11,639 nucleotides of DNA, taken from the NCBI GenBank assembly GCA_002470695.1, contig DKNM01000105.1, positions 1-11,639 on the forward strand. The letters run 5' to 3'. The position numbers and the translations under genes were made by a program. Numbering within the stretch: position 1 is the stretch's first letter; each line of letters begins with the position of its first letter. The notes under the pieces are model-generated. The model did no database searches. It had not been told where the DNA came from and was given only the letters and a program-made list of their open reading frames with translations. The DNA comes from Candidatus Neomicrothrix sp. UBA7388. GTDB taxonomy: Bacteria; Actinomycetota; Acidimicrobiia; Acidimicrobiales; Poriferisodalaceae. Positions 7,073-11,639 of the stretch are shown here, piece after piece.

Positions 7073-7078
7073 ATGTTA
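7073..7078 (-). promoter_or_regulatory. Candidate -10 for the DUF3039/mycoredoxin operon
   Basis: TAACAT on the minus strand fits TANNNT. Transcription would start near 7066, inside the outer arm of the inverted repeat, giving a leader of about 14 nt with a GAGAG ribosome-binding site. The same bases read on the plus strand hold TATGTT (7072-7077), and TAGGGT follows at 7081-7086; either could serve the divergent MFS gene. Confidence 0.4.
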
Positions 7079-7113
7079 GGTAGGGTTCTGGGGCGAAGCT
7101 ATTCCGAACACTT

Positions 7114-7120
7114 AGGGGGA
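7114..7120 (+). promoter_or_regulatory. Ribosome binding site of the MFS transporter gene
   Basis: AGGGGGA, 5 nt before GTG 7126, supports this GTG start. Confidence 0.6.
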
Positions 7121-7125
7121 CAAAG

Positions 7126-8409
7126 GTGACGGGCCAAGTTGACAAGGTTGACTCTGCTGCCGGCTGGTTAGTGGTCGGGGCGACAGCCATTTCAACTTTC
7201 GCCGCTTTTGGAGTTGTTTATAGCTTCGGTGCTGTTTTCACCGCGATCCGAGATGAATTTGGTGTGGGTAAGGGTCAAGCAGCCCTGTTTTTCTCGATCA
7301 CAACTTTTATTTATTTCATTCTCGGCGTTTTCACCGGTCGTCTCGCTGACCGGTACGGACCTCGACCGATTCTTCTTATCGGCGCAATCGCAATGGGTGC
7401 TGGCCTCTTCCTAACATCGCTAGTCGACAACATCGTTGTTGGTTACCTGACTTATGGAGTCGGAGCCGGAATCGGCGTTGCTTGCTCCTATGTCCCTATG
7501 TTGGCAGCTGTCGGCGGCTGGTTCGATAAAGACCGGACCAAGGCCATGGGTGTTGCTGTAGCGGGAATCGGGGTTGGCACTCTTATCGGCGCTCCATTGG
7601 CCAAAGCACTTGTGGTGTCGTACGGATGGCGCGCGACCTTTGTCGCTTTGGGTGTGGGCTCAGCTTCACTTTTGGCGCTGGCGTCACTCGGCGCGAAACG
7701 ACCTCCAAATATAGAGCTCCAGAAACCGCCACGGCTTAGCTTATTGTTGCGGGACGGCAGATTTACTTGGCTTTACGCGTCGATGGTGTTTCTGAGCGCT
7801 GGCCTTTTCGTGCCAATGATTTACCTGGATGATTACCTAGAGGCACAAAACAAGACGGGTGGTGCTCTACTCATTGGAATCATTGGAGCATCGTCGGTTT
7901 TGGGTCGTCTCACTTTGGGGGCAATAGGGGCGCGAGTTGATTTACTGCGGTTGTACCAATCATGCGTGGCTGCGTTAGGGGCGAGCTACATAATCTGGAT
8001 TTTTGCGGGAGCCAATTACGCGGTGTTAGTGGTATTCGCAGTATGCATGGGTACCGCCTATGGCGGTTGGATCGCCCTTTCTCCTGCCGTAACGGCATCT
8101 CTGTTTGGACCGATCGGGCTTGGAGGGGTACTAGGCGCTCTTTACACCTCCGCCGGGATCGGAGGTCTAGTAGGCCCGCCCTTAATAGGCGTAATGATCG
8201 ACGCCACTAGCTATCAAGCGGCTGTCGGACTAGCAATCGCTTTGAGCGGTGTCTCATTGACGTTGTTAACCGTCGCCTGCAGGGCACCAGCACCGCAAAT
8301 TACACCCGACCCAACAGGCGAAACAACTGACAAGCGACCAGATACTCCGGGTGCCTCAGCGTGGCTTGTCCCCGCAACAGGCGGGGGGATGAGACTCACT
8401 CGTCGATAA
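7126..8409 (+). CDS. MFS transporter, monocarboxylate/OFA-like
   Basis: Inner-membrane secondary transporter of 427 residues with about 12 hydrophobic segments in two halves split by a polar loop (about 190-212). Motif A of the superfamily appears as GRLADRYGPRP (71-81) between the second and third helices, and the fourth and fifth helices carry GIGVACSYVPMLAAVGGWF (115-133) and GVGTLIGAPLA, the pattern common in monocarboxylate and oxalate/formate-antiporter-like members. The substrate is unknown; small carboxylates are the reasonable guess. The last 40 or so residues form a hydrophilic Pro/Thr-rich tail with no membrane segment, and its final 14 nt overlap the 3' end of the convergent cupin gene. 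The start is GTG 7126, preceded by AGGGGGA. Confidence 0.88.
   Translation: MTGQVDKVDSAAGWLVVGATAISTFAAFGVVYSFGAVFTAIRDEFGVGKGQAALFFSITTFIYFILGVFTGRLADRYGPRPILLIGAIAMGAGLFLTSLVDNIVVGYLTYGVGAGIGVACSYVPMLAAVGGWFDKDRTKAMGVAVAGIGVGTLIGAPLAKALVVSYGWRATFVALGVGSASLLALASLGAKRPPNIELQKPPRLSLLLRDGRFTWLYASMVFLSAGLFVPMIYLDDYLEAQNKTGGALLIGIIGASSVLGRLTLGAIGARVDLLRLYQSCVAALGASYIIWIFAGANYAVLVVFAVCMGTAYGGWIALSPAVTASLFGPIGLGGVLGALYTSAGIGGLVGPPLIGVMIDATSYQAAVGLAIALSGVSLTLLTVACRAPAPQITPDPTGETTDKRPDTPGASAWLVPATGGGMRLTRR
8370..8386 (-). terminator. Candidate hairpin after the cupin gene
   Basis: CCCCGC and GCGGGG (6-bp perfect stem, 5-nt loop) lie inside the MFS tail and begin about 10 nt past the cupin stop on the minus strand. 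No T-run follows on the minus strand, so it is not a classical intrinsic terminator. Confidence 0.3.
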
Positions 8410-8866
8410 GAACCGGAGGGTTGTCCCAGCCAATTGCAGCGCAGCCATCTAAATACCATTGGAGAATTGAGCCGGCGTCAGTGATCGACTCAACGTCACC
8501 TGCTTCGTCAAGATTGAGATTCGCCCCGTAGATTTGGAACCAAACATCGGTAATCTCATCGTTCTCTTTAGGAACGAGAAGTGTGTGGACCGATCCGGCC
8601 GGTTCGTAAAGGAACGATCCTGCCCGGTTGACATATTCGCTCTCTTTGTAATGCCAGCTGCCGCTCATTGTGTACGCGTAAACCTGACCAGTATGGCGAT
8701 GAGTTTGGACAGCTGTGCCAGGCTGGAATCTGGTACGCACGATCCAGAGACCTTCACTGATCTTTGCAGTCAGCAGCTTGACTTCGTTTCCTCTCCCGCT
8801 ATCAATCCAGGGCAGGTCTTCTTCACCGCGATGAACCGCACTGGGTTCAAGTTCGATCATTGTCAT
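8396..8866 (-). CDS. Cupin protein, 2,4'-dihydroxyacetophenone-dioxygenase-like
   Basis: Single cupin-domain protein of 156 residues. Putative metal ligands His56 and His58 (THRHTG) and His94 (AGSVHTL) suggest a three-His iron site. The usual Glu of cupin motif 1 is replaced by Gln61. The overall pattern (LPWIDSG, SGSWHYKE, SFLYEPAGSVHTLLVP, IYGANLNLDE) resembles the 2,4'-dihydroxyacetophenone dioxygenase family, which cleaves aromatic ketones; many members have no known substrate, so the reaction is only suggested. The start ATG 8866 has a strong GGAGG site 7 nt upstream. It lies 31 nt downstream of the acidic protein gene, probably in one transcript; the gap also holds a TANNNT hexamer, TAGTAT (8888-8893), that could be its own promoter. 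The 3' end overlaps the MFS gene by 14 nt. Confidence 0.85.
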   Translation of the reverse strand: MTMIELEPSAVHRGEEDLPWIDSGRGNEVKLLTAKISEGLWIVRTRFQPGTAVQTHRHTGQVYAYTMSGSWHYKESEYVNRAGSFLYEPAGSVHTLLVPKENDEITDVWFQIYGANLNLDEAGDVESITDAGSILQWYLDGCAAIGWDNPPVLIDE

Positions 8867-8873
8867 ATTTTCC

Positions 8874-8878
8874 CCTCC
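8874..8878 (-). promoter_or_regulatory. Ribosome binding site of the cupin gene
   Basis: GGAGG on the minus strand, 7 nt before ATG 8866; the strongest Shine-Dalgarno site in the window. Confidence 0.75.
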
Positions 8879-8897
8879 GGTGTACAGATACTACTTC

Positions 8898-9203
8898 TCA
8901 CTCTTCGGGTCCGAAGATCAAATCGAAAACCTCGTCTGCTTTACGTTCATGGTTGCGATGGACAAGTAGTTGTGGGTTTCCATCTATTGCCCAACGCACA
9001 CTGCGATTGTCGAGCTGCTTTGTTATTTCTTCGATCTGATCGATGCTAAGGCCATCGAGTTCGTATGCCGGCCCTTCAGTAGCGGCGATGTCAAAAATAT
9101 CGATCTCTTCTGACAGCAACCCAGCGCCCGACAATAACTCTGCCTGTGCAGATAATTGATCATCATCGACTATCTCGCCTTCAAGAATTTCGTCGTCATC
9201 CAT
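8898..9203 (-). CDS. Small acidic protein of unknown function
   Basis: I do not recognise this 101-residue protein. The first half is very acidic (MDDDEILEGEIVDDD) and probably flexible. The second half (about 48-99) looks like a compact alpha/beta unit: LDGLSIDQIEEITKQLD predicts a helix, SVRWAIDGNPQLLVHRN two strands, and ERKADEVFDLIFG a second helix. It resembles small actinobacterial domains that pair a W..G..L.V strand motif with a final acidic helix, but I cannot name a family. No signal peptide, membrane segment or Cys is present. ATG 9203 is preceded by CATAAT and 7 nt, without a Shine-Dalgarno sequence, consistent with leaderless expression. It precedes the cupin gene on the same strand and is divergent from ferrochelatase, with starts 40 nt apart. 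Confidence 0.8.
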   Translation of the reverse strand: MDDDEILEGEIVDDDQLSAQAELLSGAGLLSEEIDIFDIAATEGPAYELDGLSIDQIEEITKQLDNRSVRWAIDGNPQLLVHRNHERKADEVFDLIFGPEE

Positions 9204-9210
9204 GACAGTG

Positions 9211-9216
9211 ATTATG
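9211..9216 (-). promoter_or_regulatory. Candidate -10 for the acidic-protein/cupin operon
   Basis: CATAAT on the minus strand, one mismatch from TATAAT, 7 nt before ATG 9203. The spacing would place the transcription start at the start codon. Confidence 0.45.
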
Positions 9217-9231
9217 GCGGGCTTTGGCCTC

Positions 9232-9237
9232 TAGCCT
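9232..9237 (+). promoter_or_regulatory. Candidate -10 for leaderless hemH transcription
   Basis: TAGCCT fits TANNNT and lies 6 nt before ATG 9244, which has no Shine-Dalgarno sequence. Together with the divergent CATAAT it packs two promoters into the 40-nt gap 9204-9243. Confidence 0.45.
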
Positions 9238-9243
9238 GCACAT

Positions 9244-10260
9244 ATGGCCCTCGGTAATTTCGACTCGCTCTTACTTCTTTCCTTCGGAGGTCCTGAAGCG
9301 TCTGAGGAGGTCATGCCATTTTTACGCAACGTGACGCGTGGGCGTGGCGTGCCCGACGAACGCTTAGCGGTGGTCGCCGAACAATATGAACTTTTTGGGG
9401 GAAAAAGCCCAATCAACGAGTTAAACCTCGAATTGCTCTCCGCCTTAAAAGAAGAACTAGTTTCGCGGGGGCACGATTTGCCTGCCTACTGGGGTAATCG
9501 TAATTGGCGGCCATTCTTATCTGACACAGTCGAAGAGATTCGCAACGACGGACACAAGTCGGTCATCTGCTTAGTCACTTCGGCGTTCAGTTCTTATTCG
9601 GGTTGCCGTCAATACCACGAGGATCTCGAGTTGGCCTGCTCTGCTTTGGAGAACGCTCCAGAAATTCGTCGAGTGCGCGTTTTCTGGAATCATCCTGACT
9701 TTTTAGGCACCGCAGCGGATCTTCTCGCTCAAAGTCGCAACAAGGCGGGCCTGCCGAAGTCCACGCTTGTCTTGCACAGCGCCCATAGTTTGCCGGTGGC
9801 GATGGCACAGGAATCTGACTATGAGGCTCAACTCGTTGAGGCAGCGGAACTCGTCAATACGGCAGCTGGAATGGATGGTCCTTATGAAGTGGTGTTCCAA
9901 AGCAGGAGCGGTCCACCATCGGTTCCTTGGCTCGTACCAGATATCAGCGCTCGAATTATCGAGCTAGCAGATCAAGGAGTGAGCGAAGTTATTGTCAACC
10001 CTCTTGGATTCGTCGCTGACCATATGGAGGTACTCTTCGATTTGGATACACAGGCCGCTCAGATAGCTCACGACTCAGGAATGACAATGGTCAGAACTCC
10101 TACCGTAGGCAGTCACCCTCGGTTCGTGAGCATGCTCGTAGACCTGTTGGAAGAGGCGGCAGGCCTTCGCTCAGATCGACCTTCGATGGGAAATTCAGGT
10201 CCGCGACCCGACATTTGCGCGGTGAACTGCTGCCCTCCGCCCAAGCGCCGTCCAGGGTGA
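9244..10260 (+). CDS. hemH: Ferrochelatase (probably coproporphyrin ferrochelatase)
   Basis: Inserts ferrous iron into a porphyrin for haem synthesis. In monoderm actinobacteria the substrate is coproporphyrin III (the enzyme then called CpfC); this is by family knowledge, not read from the sequence. The 338-residue protein begins with LLLLSFGGPEASEEVMPFL and the actinobacterial VTRGRGVPDERL segment (30-41). The catalytic His181 sits in HSAHSLP and Glu262 in GFVADHMEVLFDLD. A C-terminal CAVNCC (Cys325, 329, 330) plus Cys121 (YSGCRQYHED) match the ligands of the [2Fe-2S] cluster known in actinobacterial ferrochelatases. Length is normal. The start is ATG 9244, with a TANNNT hexamer 6 nt upstream. 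It is convergent with tdk, with one base between the stops. Confidence 0.95.
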   Translation: MALGNFDSLLLLSFGGPEASEEVMPFLRNVTRGRGVPDERLAVVAEQYELFGGKSPINELNLELLSALKEELVSRGHDLPAYWGNRNWRPFLSDTVEEIRNDGHKSVICLVTSAFSSYSGCRQYHEDLELACSALENAPEIRRVRVFWNHPDFLGTAADLLAQSRNKAGLPKSTLVLHSAHSLPVAMAQESDYEAQLVEAAELVNTAAGMDGPYEVVFQSRSGPPSVPWLVPDISARIIELADQGVSEVIVNPLGFVADHMEVLFDLDTQAAQIAHDSGMTMVRTPTVGSHPRFVSMLVDLLEEAAGLRSDRPSMGNSGPRPDICAVNCCPPPKRRPG

Positions 10261-10261
10261 T

Positions 10262-10876
10262 TCAGCCCGCTGCTTTGTAGCGATCGGCCATCGGGCCCGC
10301 TTGGCCCGATATCCAGTGATTTCGACAACGCAGCTCATAGGTCACTTTTGCCGTCGAGCCGTCATCAATCAGCACGACATCTCCGTCGTACACCTGAACT
10401 CCGTCGTGAAGGCGTGCATTATGAGTGGCCGGCTCTCCGCACCAACAACGAGCTTGCACTTGAAGTTCATGGCGCTGATCAGCTATTTCAAGCAAACGAG
10501 CGGACCCGGGAAACAATTTGCCTCGGAAGTCGGTGAGCAGGCCGAAGGCGTAGACGTCAACGTCCATCTCATCAACAACTCGCGCAAGTTGCTCAACTTG
10601 AGAATCGGTGTAGAACTGCGCTTCGTCACAAACCAGATAGTCCAAAGCCCCGTGGGAGGCGCGGTGACTGAAGGCCAGCGACTCAAAATTGAGCGCAGGG
10701 TCTACTTCGATGGCAGGAGTAGAAACCCCCAAGGCACTAGAGACTTGAGCTCCAGCTCGGTCATGCATGCTGCAAAGCAAGCCCGTACTAGTGCCCGAGA
10801 GGTTGTGATGTATTTGCAACGCCAGCGTTGATTTGCCCGACGACATCGTTCCAAAGGAAAACCTCAATGAGCCCAT
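10262..10876 (-). CDS. tdk: Thymidine kinase, type II
   Basis: Phosphorylates thymidine (and deoxyuridine) with ATP in the dTTP salvage pathway. The 204-residue protein has the P-loop GTMSSGKST (9-17), the DEAQF segment with catalytic Glu85 (84-88), the lid-region FRGKLFPGS (118-125), and a zinc site formed by Cys144 and Cys146 (CWCGEPATHNAR) and Cys184/His187 (CRNHW). The frame is open to 10942, but ATG 10876 gives the family-normal N-terminus immediately before the P-loop, and TAATTT lies 7 nt upstream. The gene follows nrdJ by 40 nt on the same strand, so it may be transcribed both by read-through and from its own promoter. Its 3' end abuts hemH. Confidence 0.95.
   Translation of the reverse strand: MGSLRFSFGTMSSGKSTLALQIHHNLSGTSTGLLCSMHDRAGAQVSSALGVSTPAIEVDPALNFESLAFSHRASHGALDYLVCDEAQFYTDSQVEQLARVVDEMDVDVYAFGLLTDFRGKLFPGSARLLEIADQRHELQVQARCWCGEPATHNARLHDGVQVYDGDVVLIDDGSTAKVTYELRCRNHWISGQAGPMADRYKAAG
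10290..10310 (+). terminator. Strong hairpin at the hemH/tdk junction
   Basis: ATCGGGCC and GGCCCGAT form a perfect 8-bp stem with a 5-nt loop, 30 nt after the hemH stop and inside the 3' end of tdk. No T-run follows, so it may be a non-canonical terminator or barrier for hemH transcripts, or only reflect the tdk coding sequence. Confidence 0.4.
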
Positions 10877-10883
10877 GGCTAAC

Positions 10884-10889
10884 AAATTA
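10884..10889 (-). promoter_or_regulatory. Candidate -10 for leaderless tdk transcription
   Basis: TAATTT on the minus strand lies 7 nt before ATG 10876, in the 40-nt gap after nrdJ. No Shine-Dalgarno sequence is seen between it and the start. Confidence 0.45.
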
Positions 10890-10916
10890 CACAGATGTGA
10901 TACGACATTGCGAGTG

Positions 10917-11639
10917 TTATCCGCAACCGCTTGTGCTGCCACAGGAACGGCAGATGTAACAAGTGCCTGCTCTTACCATTTGGTCACCACAGGTCGAGCA
11001 AAGTGGCGCATCATTCGAAGTCGCTAACGGCTGTGACGGCGGATCCGGAACGAACTCTGCGCCAATAGCTGTTTCCACAGTGGCTTCCTCAAGACCGGGT
11101 AAATGCTGTTCAGTTCGCTCGTCAGTGGACAAGATGCCAAGTTGGTGCCGCTCGTCAGCAGACAAGTACTCCAGCGCAAGTCGCCGAAATATGTAGTCGA
11201 CGAGGCTGCTCGCAATTCTTAATTCTGGGTCGTCGGTAATTCCTGCTGGTTCAAATCGGACATTCGTGAACGCTTCTATATATGAACGCAGTGGAACGCC
11301 GTACTGAAGACCATGACTGACGGAGATCGCGAACGCGTCCATGATTCCAGCCAGAGTAGATCCCTGCTTCGCCACCGTAAGAAATAGCTCTCCAGGACGA
11401 CCATCCTCGTACTCACCGACTGTCATATATCCGTGACAATCAGCGACACGGAAGGAGAAGGTTTTCGATTGTCGGGTGCGGGGCATTTTTTCACGCTCTG
11501 GCGCGAATTGTGCTGCAGGCAAAGCGTCATTTACGGCCGCATCGATAGACCTTTGATCTTTTTTTACAGTTGATAATGGTTGACCGACTTTGCAGTTGTC
11601 TCGATAAATCGCCACCGCCTTCAAGCCAAGCTTCCAAGC
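10917..11639 (-). CDS. nrdJ: Vitamin B12-dependent (class II) ribonucleotide reductase, C-terminal part
   Basis: Reduces ribonucleotides to deoxyribonucleotides using adenosylcobalamin. The 240 visible residues are only the C-terminal end; the catalytic barrel lies beyond the right edge. The frame runs into the edge with AWKLGLKAVAIYRDNCKVGQ, the conserved end of the catalytic domain. A TSCPD-type domain follows (about 48-170 of the visible part: GYMTVGEYEDGRPGELFL, then SHGLQYGVPLRSYIEAF). The end is a Cys-rich tail, CSTCG...CYICRSCGSTSGCG, with a likely zinc ribbon and the terminal cysteines thought to relay reducing equivalents to the active site. Between them is a variable acidic linker. 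The gene ends 40 nt before tdk, which shares its dNTP role. The left end (stop at 10917) is secure. Confidence 0.95.
   Translation of the reverse strand, partial: AWKLGLKAVAIYRDNCKVGQPLSTVKKDQRSIDAAVNDALPAAQFAPEREKMPRTRQSKTFSFRVADCHGYMTVGEYEDGRPGELFLTVAKQGSTLAGIMDAFAISVSHGLQYGVPLRSYIEAFTNVRFEPAGITDDPELRIASSLVDYIFRRLALEYLSADERHQLGILSTDERTEQHLPGLEEATVETAIGAEFVPDPPSQPLATSNDAPLCSTCGDQMVRAGTCYICRSCGSTSGCG

Noticed and set aside
1..11639. tRNA, rRNA, CRISPR repeats, insertion sequences, phage or defence genes
   Set aside because: Nearly all bases are accounted for by housekeeping and metabolic genes; no repeated spacers, transposase motifs or cloverleaf patterns were seen.

Overview
The window is about 11.6 kb of densely packed bacterial chromosome with near-balanced base composition. 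I see no mobile elements, CRISPR arrays or RNA genes. Several traits point to an actinobacterium: a ferrochelatase with the actinobacterial N-terminal pattern and a C-terminal Cys cluster motif, a DUF3039-type protein, a mycoredoxin-like glutaredoxin, a C-terminal tail of class II (B12-dependent) ribonucleotide reductase, and several -10-like hexamers placed 6-7 nt before start codons, as in leaderless transcription. The moderate GC would suit an uncultivated marine or freshwater lineage such as Acidimicrobiia, but that placement is an inference.

Left part (1-3874, all minus strand): a conserved housekeeping operon read right to left, phoH-like, ybeY, corC/hlyC-like, era, then uppS cut by the window edge. 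The first four are linked by 1-4 nt stop/start overlaps (GTGA, TGATG, ATGA). They cover RNA metabolism and ribosome maturation (PhoH, YbeY, Era), a membrane CBS protein, and cell-wall lipid carrier synthesis (UppS). recO, often found between era and uppS in related operons, is absent here.

Middle part (4006-8866): a dipeptidyl-peptidase-IV-like S9 peptidase on the minus strand, divergent from a PaaI-type hotdog thioesterase. The thioesterase converges on a coupled DUF3039/mycoredoxin-like pair. That pair is divergent from an MFS transporter of the monocarboxylate/OFA-like type, which runs into a convergent cupin dioxygenase-like gene with a 14-bp overlap. The cupin lies downstream of a small acidic protein of unknown function (8898-9203).

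Right part (9244-11639): ferrochelatase on the plus strand ends 1 nt from the stop of a convergent type II thymidine kinase. Upstream of the kinase on the minus strand is the C-terminal third or less of NrdJ, cut by the window edge. NrdJ and Tdk together supply deoxyribonucleotides by de novo reduction and salvage.

Nothing here is an obviously new multi-gene system. The least explained items are the acidic protein paired with the cupin, the DUF3039/mycoredoxin pair with a palindromic candidate operator over its start, and the repeated leaderless-type promoter arrangement.
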